Shown here piece by piece: positions 10,025 to 17,922 of a DNA stretch of 64,000 nt (its first letter is position 1; each line of letters begins with the position of its first letter). The position numbers and the translations under genes were made by a program. The stretch covers positions 9,518-73,517 of the forward strand of contig DASUGQ010000118.1 of assembly GCA_036273935.1 (NCBI GenBank), written 5' to 3'. Under the pieces are notes generated by a model. It worked only from the letters and a program-made list of their open reading frames with translations. It ran no database searches and was not told the DNA's origin. This DNA comes from ZC4RG29 sp036273935. Lineage in GTDB: Bacteria; Bacteroidota; Bacteroidia; Cytophagales; Cyclobacteriaceae.

Positions 10025-11170
10025 ATGAACACACTTAAGTTTGCTGTAGTCGGTGCCGGAGAATTTGCCTTCTTTGCTGTGACCGAATTTGTCAGGGTAC
10101 CCGGCGTGAAACTGGTCGGTGTATACGACGAACAAAAGGAAAACAGCCTTAAGTTCAAGACTATTGATGCCCAGATCAAAATTTACACCTCACTGGAATC
10201 ACTTTGTGCTGAGAACGATATTGATCTGGTATACATCGCCACGCCGCCCTACCTTCATTACGAGCAATCCAAATCGGCGTTGTTATCCGGAAAGCATGTG
10301 ATATGCGAAAAACCCGCGGCTATAAAACTCGAACATGCAATCGAACTCAGGAAGATCGCCAATGAAAGAGGATTGTTATTTGTCGTTAACCTGATGCAGC
10401 GGTATAACTTTCTTTATGATGTTGTTAAAGAAATCATTGATCAGATGATGCTCGGAGAATTCCTTCATGGCTTCTTCGAAAACTACGCATCTGATGAAGC
10501 CCTTGGTGTAACTCACTGGTTCTGGGACCGGGAAAAATCCGGTGGAATATTTATTGAGCACGGCGTCCATTTCTTCGATATGTTTTCGGGTTGGTTAGGC
10601 GAAGGATCTATAGTGGCCTCTCAAAAACTAAATCGCCCCGGGTATCCTCACATAATAGATAAGGTTCATGCGACGGCGCTGTATAACGGTGGTCTCGTAA
10701 ATTTTTATCATGCGTTCGATCAGCCTAAACGGATGGATCGCCAGGAAATGAGACTGCAATTCGAGCGGGGCGAACTTACCCTTTATGAGTGGGTGCCCAC
10801 GCGGCTCCGGATGATTGCACTCTGCACTGAGACAGAGCTTACCTTCTTCCGGACAAAATTCCCTCGTGGCAATATTTCATTCAAACAATCATTTGCTGAA
10901 CCACAGATAGTTCGCGGGCGATTTAAACCGTTCACTTTTAATTATAAACTTTCATTGGATACGGGAGATGATGTGGAGAAGCAGGATATGTATCAAAACC
11001 TCATTCGTAGTATGTTACAGGATCAGCTCACCTGGATTTACAACCGCGGCCATATGCGCAAGGTCACCGGAGATAACGCGGTTGCTTCTTTGAAACTAGC
11101 CGAAGATGCAGAGTTACGCGCCACGGTTTTACAGGCGCGGAATGCAACAATGACTGTCACCCATGAATAA
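10025..11170 (+). CDS. Gfo/Idh/MocA-family oxidoreductase
   Basis: The 381-residue protein has an N-terminal Rossmann domain (FAVVGAGEFAFFAV, a GxGxxA variant) and the family's EKP motif (HVICEKPAAI, about 97). A C-terminal alpha/beta domain contains GGIFIEHGVHFFDMFSGW, whose EHGVHFFD matches the substrate-side histidine motif of the family. Members are NAD(P)-dependent sugar or cyclitol dehydrogenases, or a few NAD-dependent glycosidases. It sits 36 bp after the T9SS protein and probably acts on a sugar released by this locus. The substrate is unknown. Confidence 0.9.
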   Translation: MNTLKFAVVGAGEFAFFAVTEFVRVPGVKLVGVYDEQKENSLKFKTIDAQIKIYTSLESLCAENDIDLVYIATPPYLHYEQSKSALLSGKHVICEKPAAIKLEHAIELRKIANERGLLFVVNLMQRYNFLYDVVKEIIDQMMLGEFLHGFFENYASDEALGVTHWFWDREKSGGIFIEHGVHFFDMFSGWLGEGSIVASQKLNRPGYPHIIDKVHATALYNGGLVNFYHAFDQPKRMDRQEMRLQFERGELTLYEWVPTRLRMIALCTETELTFFRTKFPRGNISFKQSFAEPQIVRGRFKPFTFNYKLSLDTGDDVEKQDMYQNLIRSMLQDQLTWIYNRGHMRKVTGDNAVASLKLAEDAELRATVLQARNATMTVTHE

Positions 11171-11298
11171 CATTTTTTTGAACACGGTTTTTTGAACGGA
11201 GTATTTGTGCAATGGATTTTTTGTTGAGTCTTGTAATTCATCCATTTTTTGAATTGAGGACAAATATATCATTATCCAATTATGGCATTTTTCTGTAC

Positions 11299-11400
11299 CA
11301 CCATGGATCTTCACCTGGCCCGCGTCACATTGAAGAAATACAAGCGAACAAATTTGCAGGGTTCTTTTTAATACCAGCAGGGACCGTCAGAGCAGTAAAA
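11299..11400 (+). pseudogene. Possible scrap of an ImmA/IrrE-type metallopeptidase
   Basis: A short stretch reads HHGSSPGPRHIEEIQANKF followed by AGFFLIP. It resembles the segment after the HExxH helix in ImmA/IrrE proteases, where E-x-ANxFA-xxLLMP is typical. No HExxH motif and no credible start are present, and the frame runs out into unrelated sequence. ImmA-like genes are common on conjugative elements and phages, and the next genes are conjugative-element remains. This is a weak, motif-only call. Confidence 0.3.
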
Positions 11401-11489
11401 TGTGAATTTCCTCCGGCTCTATATCGAGGACAGGCAAAAAGTGAGGCGCACCGCATCACAGGAACTCGGCATCACGCCCATCTACGTTT

Positions 11490-11699
11490 TTGGAAACGCG
11501 AATGGGATCAATGGCCAAAGTACTAATAGTGGTGTTCGCGCTTGACAAGTTCACTATACCCGGTGCAAAGCGGCTTGTCATAGAAATGTTTGAAAGGAAT
11601 GACGGAAGAAACCTGACCTTGTCGATAAACAGCAAGGCGATTGTCAACGCCCGGCTGATCGACTCCAACGAATACACTTTGAACAAAAGGAATATTTAA
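11490..11699 (+). CDS. Small hypothetical protein upstream of the conjugative-element gene
   Basis: This frame of up to 69 codons (internal ATG at 11511 also possible) reads MAKVLIVVFALDKFTIPGAK...NARLIDSNEYTLNKRNI. I do not recognise a family. It ends 18 bp before the conjugative-element gene at 11718 on the same strand, the only reason to suspect it is real. It could equally be a chance frame in decayed DNA. Confidence 0.28.
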   Translation: METRMGSMAKVLIVVFALDKFTIPGAKRLVIEMFERNDGRNLTLSINSKAIVNARLIDSNEYTLNKRNI

Positions 11700-11717
11700 A
11701 CGATTAAACAAACATTC

Positions 11718-12505
11718 ATGAACATCAAGAATTTTGAATATCTAAAAGAAGGCCTGAAGTGCCTGGGCTTTGCCGACAAGTTGAATGCTGATCTTGAAAA
11801 TAGGATCAGGGAACAGCCAACAGAGTTCAAACTCAACCTGGTGGGGGAATTTGCCACAGCACAAAAGAAAGAGCAGGTGAACTATACACTTGACTTTACC
11901 AAGTCCGATCAGACTGATATGTACTTCCTGAACCGGTATCAGGCTACCTTGAAGAACGAAGATCCGGCCCGGGAAAAAACGCAGACGTTCTACATAACCA
12001 AGAATTCAGGTGTCACGGCAAAGGAGGCATACAACCTCCTTAGTGGCCGGTCCGTTAACAAAGACCTGATAAACAAGGAGGGTCAGACTTACAACGCATG
12101 GCTGCAACTCGACTTTCAGGAGAAGGACAAGAACGATAACTATAAACTGAAACAGTATCATTCTGGTTACGGGTATGATCTTGACTTGGCGCTCTCTAAA
12201 TATCCCATTAAAGAACAACTCGATGCAGATCAGAAAGCAAAGGTTATCAAGTCTCTTGCAAAAGGAAATCTCACGCAGGTTACTTTTGCCAGGGAAGGGG
12301 GAGAAGACAAGACGTTCATAGCGGCTAGCCCCGGTACAAGAACCTTGACCTGTACGATGCTAAAATGCAAAAGCAATTCCAGGGAATAGATAGGAAGGAA
12401 AAGGAGCCTGCAAAAGCCCAGGAGCAAAAAGAAAGTCAGAAACAGGAACCTGATGAAAAAGGTGGGGGGAGCAGCAGAAGAAATCGTCCCGACGACGAGG
12501 CATAG
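11718..12505 (+). pseudogene. Conjugative-element conserved protein, broken by a 1-bp deletion
   Basis: The first about 205 codons (MNIKNFEYLKEGLKCLGFAD, KSDQTDMYFLNRYQATL, GVTAKEAYNLLSGRSVNKDL, YNAWLQLDF, YHSGYGYDLDLALSKYPIKE) match what I remember of a conserved protein carried by Bacteroidota integrative conjugative elements. The frame as written ends at 12389 after an unrelated tail. Adding one C to the CCCC run at 12329-12332 restores the expected ending (SPRYKNLDLYDAKMQ..., then a charged Gln/Glu/Lys-rich tail) with a stop at 12503-12505. No other intact transfer genes are nearby, so this is a stranded remnant or carries a sequencing indel. Family recall is not verified by search. Confidence 0.72.
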
Positions 12506-12539
12506 GTGTATGAACACTTATCCCTGATATCTAAATGGC

Positions 12540-12839
12540 GCGCCTGCACTAAGACGGGTCTTTAATGCCTCGGTTGCAAGACTTGAATTTTCAATTCAAT
12601 TTCTCTTAGAGTGCGGGAACTTTATTGCCCTGGTTTTGGTTGCAATGGTGATTTCCGCGTCTTTAACTTTCTTCTTGGTGCAACATTGGCTTGACAGATT
12701 TGCTTTCAGGATAAGGTTTTCAGCAGATCTCTTGTTTGCACCAGTGCTGGTTATTCTTGTTGTTTCGCTGCTGACGATTGTTGCAAGAACTGTAGGTGTC
12801 TCTATGAGCAATCCGGTTAATTTGTTAAAGGAACATTGA
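12540..12839 (+). pseudogene. C-terminal remnant of an FtsX/MacB-type ABC transporter permease
   Basis: About 100 open codons read LRRVFNASVARL, then two hydrophobic segments around WLDRFAFRI and end SMSNPVNLLKEH. These are the last domain landmarks of MacB/FtsX permeases (VLGASV, WL..FAYRI, ANPV..L..E) and parallel the tail of the permease at 31767-34180. No start or N-terminal domains precede it, so more than 80 percent of the gene is gone. It is probably debris from a rearrangement at the edge of the mobile remnant. Confidence 0.7.
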
Positions 12840-13130
12840 GTCCAGCATCGCAGGATGATGTTTGACGTTGAGGGACAAAGAAAGTTAATTAATGGTAGAC
12901 TCAAGACGCAAGTGGTTTCAGCTTCTATTTTCTATCGACGTGATTCTGAACGTCTTCGAAAAATCACTTCCTAAACCCGAACAAGGAATGATATTATCTA
13001 AGTAGGGTTCAATGGGGGTTTATAGGACGCAACCCATTGAGCCGCCATGCGTGACTCGGAACAGCGTGGACGGCAGCCTCCAACTCTCCCTTGCGATGTA
13101 TTAGGAAACCTTGAGCCAGATCTTGACGTT

Positions 13131-13146
13131 ATGTCAATATTGACAT
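13131..13146. promoter_or_regulatory. Perfect palindrome, likely operator of the toxin-antitoxin operon
   Basis: ATGTCAATATTGACAT is a perfect 16-bp palindrome, 15 bp before the toxin start codon. Type II toxin-antitoxin operons are usually repressed by the XRE antitoxin at such sites. In the second copy the sequence (14205-14220) carries one substitution, ATGTCAATACTGACAT, where no antitoxin gene remains. Function is inferred. Confidence 0.7.
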
Positions 13147-13161
13147 ATATTTACAGGTGGA

Positions 13162-13500
13162 ATGGGTACTCGAGATAAGCCGCTCGTTTGGCTGCAAGGT
13201 GAAATAAAGACGCCACCGTTTTCGGCTCAGGCAAGAATTGAAGTTGGCTATTTATTACGACGCTTACAGAAAGGCGAGAAGCTATCCCTGCCGCATTCAC
13301 GTCCTATGCCGTCTATTGGTGCAAGATGCCATGAGCTTCGGATTGTGGATGATGATAAGATTTGGCGGATTGTGCATCGAATTGATAAAGATGCCATTTT
13401 GATTTTAGAAGTTTTTCAAAAGAAAACGCAAAAAACCCCATCGACAATTGCAAACGCCGGATTAAACAATATGATAGTTAAAGGAAATACATATGAATAG
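13162..13500 (+). CDS. HigB/Gp49-like (RelE superfamily) toxin with altered C-terminus
   Basis: This 112-residue protein contains the family's core: ELRIVDDDKIWRIVHRIDKDA, ending in VFQKKTQKTP. Such toxins are usually mRNA endonucleases. The final 20 residues (STIANAGLNN...) are out of the ancestral frame. Compared with the second copy, about 10 bp is missing after KTQKTP, and the old frame IDNCKRRIKQYDS is still legible and would stop at about 13481. The frameshift makes the toxin overlap the antitoxin start by 8 bp. Whether the altered tail affects activity is unknown. Confidence 0.82.
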   Translation: MGTRDKPLVWLQGEIKTPPFSAQARIEVGYLLRRLQKGEKLSLPHSRPMPSIGARCHELRIVDDDKIWRIVHRIDKDAILILEVFQKKTQKTPSTIANAGLNNMIVKGNTYE

Positions 13501-13801
13501 CACAAAAAGAAAACGTCTAGAAGCGAAAGGGTGGAAGGTAGGTAATGTTCAGGGATTTCTGAATCTTTCGCCGGAGGAGGCTGCGTATATTGAATTTAAA
13601 CTTGCCTTGAGTAAAAATCTGCAAGATTATCGCAAGGCCAAGCGACTCACTCAAACTGAACTCGCACGCCGAATCAAATCGAGCCAGTCAAGGGTTGCAA
13701 AGATGGAGTCCGGCGATCCATCCGTTTCAATTGACCTGCTGGTTCGATCATTATTTGCGTTGGGTGCGTCCAAAAAGCGCTTGGCCGGCATGCTTGCGTA
13801 A
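13493..13801 (+). CDS. XRE-family antitoxin
   Basis: This 102-residue protein has a helix-turn-helix at about 38-75: NLQDYRKAKRLTQTELARRI followed by SQSRVAKMES. The N-terminal part (LSPEEAAYIEFKLAL) is typical of antitoxins partnered with HigB/Gp49 toxins. It starts inside the last codons of the toxin and probably represses the operon through the 13131-13146 palindrome. The C-terminal LGASKKRLAGMLA is intact-looking. Confidence 0.88.
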   Translation: MNSTKRKRLEAKGWKVGNVQGFLNLSPEEAAYIEFKLALSKNLQDYRKAKRLTQTELARRIKSSQSRVAKMESGDPSVSIDLLVRSLFALGASKKRLAGMLA

Positions 13802-14032
13802 ATTTCCGCATCAGTAAGTAGATGCAAAAGCTCTGGAAGTACACGAAATTCTCCTTGTCCCTATTGAATAGTTGTTCGAAGTAGGCTTCTTAATCCTGAA
13901 AAAAAACGCCAGAATGATACTTTTGCATTTGTTACTCGCACAAAGTTGAAAATTCTCAGGTCACCACACAATGGAGTAGTTCAGTTGTTCTCGACAGTAT
14001 GGAGATACAGATGCAGTATGGTTTGAGCCCTA
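13802..14032. other. Intergenic stretch between the antitoxin and the second repeat copy
   Basis: No coding frame with recognisable content is visible on either strand. The segment separates antitoxin 1 from the start of repeat copy 2 and shows no terminal inverted repeats that would mark an insertion sequence. Confidence 0.5.
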
Positions 14033-14549
14033 AATCCGAACAAGGAAATAATATTATCTAATTAGGGTTCAATGAGCTTGTGATAAAAAGGCTCATAGGA
14101 CGCCAACACGTTGAGAACCGCCATGCGCGATTCGGAACAGCACGGACGACAGCCTCCAGTCTCCTTACGATAAATTAGGAAACCTTGAGCCGACCCTTGA
14201 TGTTATGTCAATACTGACATATTTACAGTTGGAATGAATATTCGAAACAAGCCACTGCGAGGTGAAGACGCCACCGTTTTCGGCCCAGGCAAGAATTGAA
14301 GCTGGTTATTTATTTCGACGACTGCAGAAAGGCGAGAAGCTATCTCTGCCACATTCCTATCCGATGCCGTCTATTGGGACAAGATGCTACGAGCTTCGGA
14401 TTGTAGATGATGATAAGATTTGGCGGATTGTGCATCGGATTGATAAAGATGCCAATTTGATTCTGCAAGTTTTTCAAAAGACGACGCAGAAAACTCCCCA
14501 AAACGTCATTGACAATTGCAAGCGCCGGATTAAACAGTATGATAGTTAA
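14033..14549 (+). repeat. Copy 2 of the toxin-region direct repeat
   Basis: This is the partner of 12972-13500. It retains the upstream landmarks and the toxin reading frame, but the match ends soon after the toxin stop (AGGAAA), so the antitoxin is absent. Local insertions such as GCTTGTGATAAAAAGGCTCA near 14073 distinguish it from copy 1. Confidence 0.82.
14234..14549 (+). pseudogene. Second HigB/Gp49-like toxin copy, orphan and broken at its 5' end
   Basis: The equivalent of the copy-1 start is ATG 14234, but sequence encoding part of VWLQGEI has been lost, so the frame from this ATG ends early. The rest of the toxin is readable from GTG 14262: TPPFSAQARIEAGYLFRRLQ, then ELRIVDDDKIWRIVHRIDKD and the undisturbed ending VIDNCKRRIKQYDS. 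No antitoxin follows. Loss of N-terminal coding would make an unpaired toxin harmless, consistent with selection against a free toxin. Expression from GTG 14262 cannot be excluded. Confidence 0.75.
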
Positions 14550-14930
14550 AGGAAAAACCTGACGATTTGGTCTCCGGTAAGTTTATCCACCCTGTTCTTG
14601 GTTATCTTTTTTTAGGAGACGAGTCGACCGCCGCCACTAGCGCTGCAGTTATAAGGGCAAGTTTCCTTTTTGCGCGTTCTTGTTCTTTATTATTTTCTTG
14701 TTGTTACGATTTTTTTTGCATATTTGAGCAGAATTTAAAGAATTTTTGATCGCCGTTAAAAAACATCTGACCTTGTAATTTCCGTTGATTGTGCCATTCA
14801 ATACAATTTCACATTAACTCTCCGCTCGATGATGGGCCTGTCTTTTTGTTTTATCGCGACCTACTCGTCTGAAATGTGTATACGCGTGTTATTGCTTTAA
14901 AGAAAATCATAAAACGATAGTTAAGCATCT
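14550..14930. other. Intergenic region without recognised features
   Basis: AT-rich sequence with several T runs. A 60-codon frame at 14567-14749 has no recognisable content. The promoter for the FG-GAP protein should lie near the end, but I see no clean TAnnTTTG. Confidence 0.45.
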
Positions 14931-17408
14931 ATGACACTCCGCCTCTTGCTCTTTGTGCTTTGTCTTCCCATGATGGTCGCGGCGCAGACTTTTACCGATG
15001 TCACTCCAGGTGGTATACCTGCACTTGAGTCAGGAGACATTGCATGGGCTGACTACAACAATGATGGTTATCTCGATTTTGCCATCATCGGCAAATCGGG
15101 AACCGGTAATTTCGGAGGCATTTACACTGGCGCCGGCAATGGCACGTTTCAGTTGCTTTTAAACAGCAACATGCCGAAGATGAGAACAGGCGATATCGAC
15201 TGGGGTGACTTTGATCATGATGGTGATCTGGACCTGGCAATGATTGGAAGCATAGATGCGACGCCTTGGTTTGTTACGGTCATCATGCGTAACAACATCA
15301 CATCATTCGAACAATATTTTACGACAGAAGGGTCAGAAGGAGGTTCGTTGACATGGTTTGACTACGACAATGACGGAGACCTTGATCTTTACCAAGTTGG
15401 AGCGTTCTTCGTTAATCCATATCCTAATTCAGTTTTCATCAACTCGGACGGACAGTTTTCAACAGAAGACGTTTTCCACGTTAAAGGATATTATTCGGAG
15501 TTAGAGATTGATTTGACGGCTTGCATCGCCACGGATTTCGATAATGATGGTGATCAGGATATTTTTTCTTCAGGCAAATATAGTCACGGTGTATGGAACG
15601 AAGCCAGCCTACTTGTTAACAATGGTGATATGAGTATCGAAAACACCGATAAATACCGTTTTTCATACCACGATGTGGCCATACGGACCGGATCTATTAA
15701 TCAGGGCGATTTTAACAGAGATGGCCTGATGGATTATTTCTTAACGGGTAACAGCAGTTCTATCAGTGGTAAGGACACTCCCTTTTCACAAATGTTGTTT
15801 GGAACAGGTGATGGCAATTTCGCACGGCGTGGTAAATTGCTGGATGTGTATAACTCATCAAGTGATGTTGGTGACATCGATAATGATGGTGACTTAGACA
15901 TCATTGTTTCGGGCCAGGCGTCGGCAGGTGCCCTTACAAGGATTTACCTGAACAATGGATCAGGAAGTTTTAATGATGCGGGTATCACAAATCTTGTAGG
16001 TCTTAGCCTCTGCTCGGTTACATTAGCCGACTATGATAATGACGGTGACCTAGATGTATTTATAACCGGCAGAGATCAAGCCAATGTAAAGACAACTAAA
16101 CTTTATCGAAATAATCTTAGGTCAAATGCGCTTGCACCCAACGAAAAGCCTACTCCGCCTTCGAATTTGCGATTTAGGATGGAGAACAATACTGTCACAC
16201 TGGAATGGGAAAGTGGAAGTGATAAAGAGACACCAACCGGTTCGCTTACCTATAATGTATATGTTGCACTTGAATCAAAAAAACCATTCAAACTGTTTCC
16301 TCAGGCCATTGTAGAAACAGGTAAACGCAAAGTTTATGATCAGGGTAACACATCTGTCAATACACGTTGGACATTGAAAGGTCTGAAGACAGGCACTTAC
16401 TATTTCTCAGTTCAATCAATCGACGGAGCAAATATGGGATCCGAATTTGCTGCCGAGGTATCTTTTAAGTACATCAGGATAGATTCGGTTGGATCCACAT
16501 GTCCAAACAGCGAACAAGTATTCTCTGTTTCTCCAGCCAACAGTTATAACTGGACGATTTCGGGAGGTAAAATAGTGGAGGGGCAAGGATCGGAAATGAT
16601 TCGCGTGAAATGGGACGAACAACCGATCAGTCCTCAAATCACTGCCTCTACTGATGGGTCTTCGAATTCATTTATGCCATACGTACAAACACTTCCGCCA
16701 GCCGTTATCGTTGGGGCCGCAACTGTTTGTGATATGGAAGCTTATACCGAATATCGTCCGGCGAGTTATTCTCAAGACCTGTCGTACAATTGGAATATCG
16801 ATGGGTTTGAATTCACCACCGCAGTGCCTTCGTTTGAATGGGCCTCACCAGGAAATAAATTGGTGACATTATCAACTACCGACCTAAACACCGGCTGTAA
16901 GAATTCGGATACGATACATGTGGCAGTAGCCGAGCGTATATTGGTCGAAGTAAACTACGATAACGGTGTGTATACATCGGAAAATACTGACGCTTCTTAT
17001 GCATATAAGTGGGAGGGCTATATCAACAACGACTGGTCGACCGTCAGTACCGCGGAAAATTTTACGCCAACCTTTGCTGGCCTTTACCGTCTTACGATTA
17101 CCAATCAATATGACTGTTCTTATGTCAATAATTTCTATGTGGATGAGATTATAACGGGGCTCGAAGAGCAGGCGGAAAGACTTCAGTTAGCGCCCAATCC
17201 GGCTGTCACTTCATTTAGAATTGTAAACTTGCCGCCAACAAGCAAACCAGTCAACGTTTCTGTAATTGATATGGCCGGGCGGACCATGTTTGCCACATCA
17301 ACTACCGAGGATACAGATATCAATTGCTCATCATTGCACCGGGGAGTGTATGTTGTTGTAATCCGTTCGGGAGATAACGTTAACTATTCGAAAATCGTTA
17401 TCGAATAA
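14931..17408 (+). CDS. Secreted FG-GAP/VCBS-repeat protein with fibronectin-like domain and T9SS tail
   Basis: This 825-residue protein has a signal peptide (MTLRLLLFVLCLPMMVAAQ). Residues about 30-395 carry repeated Asp-rich loops of the VCBS/FG-GAP beta-propeller kind (YNNDGYLD, FDHDGDLDLAMIG, YDNDGDLDLYQ, FDNDGDQDIF, IDNDGDLDIIVSG, YDNDGDLDVFITG), which normally bind calcium. A fibronectin-III-like segment spans about 405-510, followed by PKD-like segments. The last about 75 residues from LAPNPAVTSF form a T9SS sorting domain. It should be exported and attached to the surface. A role in adhesion or binding is inferred. Confidence 0.9.
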   Translation: MTLRLLLFVLCLPMMVAAQTFTDVTPGGIPALESGDIAWADYNNDGYLDFAIIGKSGTGNFGGIYTGAGNGTFQLLLNSNMPKMRTGDIDWGDFDHDGDLDLAMIGSIDATPWFVTVIMRNNITSFEQYFTTEGSEGGSLTWFDYDNDGDLDLYQVGAFFVNPYPNSVFINSDGQFSTEDVFHVKGYYSELEIDLTACIATDFDNDGDQDIFSSGKYSHGVWNEASLLVNNGDMSIENTDKYRFSYHDVAIRTGSINQGDFNRDGLMDYFLTGNSSSISGKDTPFSQMLFGTGDGNFARRGKLLDVYNSSSDVGDIDNDGDLDIIVSGQASAGALTRIYLNNGSGSFNDAGITNLVGLSLCSVTLADYDNDGDLDVFITGRDQANVKTTKLYRNNLRSNALAPNEKPTPPSNLRFRMENNTVTLEWESGSDKETPTGSLTYNVYVALESKKPFKLFPQAIVETGKRKVYDQGNTSVNTRWTLKGLKTGTYYFSVQSIDGANMGSEFAAEVSFKYIRIDSVGSTCPNSEQVFSVSPANSYNWTISGGKIVEGQGSEMIRVKWDEQPISPQITASTDGSSNSFMPYVQTLPPAVIVGAATVCDMEAYTEYRPASYSQDLSYNWNIDGFEFTTAVPSFEWASPGNKLVTLSTTDLNTGCKNSDTIHVAVAERILVEVNYDNGVYTSENTDASYAYKWEGYINNDWSTVSTAENFTPTFAGLYRLTITNQYDCSYVNNFYVDEIITGLEEQAERLQLAPNPAVTSFRIVNLPPTSKPVNVSVIDMAGRTMFATSTTEDTDINCSSLHRGVYVVVIRSGDNVNYSKIVIE

Positions 17409-17571
17409 CATCGATAAAATATCTAAACGACACGAAGAAGATTTTTGGAGCAGGACTTGAATACTTTCGATTTTATTTCCAATAATCAACTAAAACGTAA
17501 TGGCTACTTCCCGATGCAAAATCTTCTCAAAACAGATACTCAGTACGTTAGGTTGGCCACGCAACAAACTA

Positions 17572-17614
17572 CCAACAAAATTCATCTAATCATCGCTAGA
17601 AAAAACTAAACATC
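17572..17614. repeat. Dispersed repeat, left copy (possible recombination scar)
   Basis: CAACAAAAnTCATCTAATC and the following bases (ATCnnTAGAAAAA..CT.AACATnC) recur at 30351-30393 in the same orientation, with about 36 of 43 positions identical. Both copies are intergenic and the right one lies 31 bp beyond the integrase stop codon. It may be an attachment-site pair or a dispersed intergenic repeat. Confidence 0.5.
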
Positions 17615-17700
17615 CCGAAAGAGATTTTTAGGGTTTTGTTGAGTGACAAAAGTAGATATTCTGACGAAGAACGCCAAGAATTGGAGGAATGATAATTGAT

Positions 17701-17835
17701 CCGGAGTGTCGCCTTGCTTGCCGCAAAGTCCACTCCGGCATTCGCTACCTACATTAGTTCGCATCGCCCGAAGCGGGACTTTACTTCTCACACCCTCTCT
17801 CCACTCGCGGCGCCCGCCGTTTCTCTCTGGGCGCC
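17701..17835. other. GC-rich intergenic segment with two strong inverted repeats
   Basis: CCGGAGTG at 17701-17708 pairs with CACTCCGG at 17731-17738, with CTTGC/GCAAAG pairing inside. GGCGCCC at 17809-17815 pairs with GGGCGCC at 17829-17835. A small CCCG-AAG-CGGG hairpin lies between them. The segment is much richer in GC than its surroundings. Overlapping short frames here are low-complexity. It could be a structured RNA, a REP-like element or a complex terminator; I do not recognise it. The rest of 17409-17922 holds no gene. Confidence 0.4.
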
Positions 17836-17922
17836 GGCTCGCAAAATTTTCTGCACTACTTTCTCATTTGGCCGGAAATATGTATTTTTTGAGAATTTGT
17901 AAACACGTCACAATACCGTTAT

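Larger units (their letters stand above)
12972..13500 (+). repeat. Copy 1 of a diverged direct repeat carrying a toxin gene and its upstream region
   Basis: From about 12972 the sequence CCCGAACAAGGAATGATATT and what follows recurs, with substitutions and small indels, from about 14033. Shared landmarks are TAGGGTTCAATG, GCCGCCATGCG, TTAGGAAACCTTGAGCC, the TGTCAATAnTGACA operator and the whole toxin gene. The offset is about 1.07 kb. The antitoxin exists only after copy 1. Confidence 0.85.

Noticed and set aside
11456..11711. Minus-strand frames opposite the mobile remnant
   Set aside because: They mirror plus-strand frames and have no conserved content; the plus strand carries the conjugative-element gene.
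14567..14749. 60-codon frame after the second toxin copy as a replacement antitoxin
   Set aside because: It has no helix-turn-helix or antitoxin-like features and is rich in Phe, Cys and Ser from T-rich DNA.
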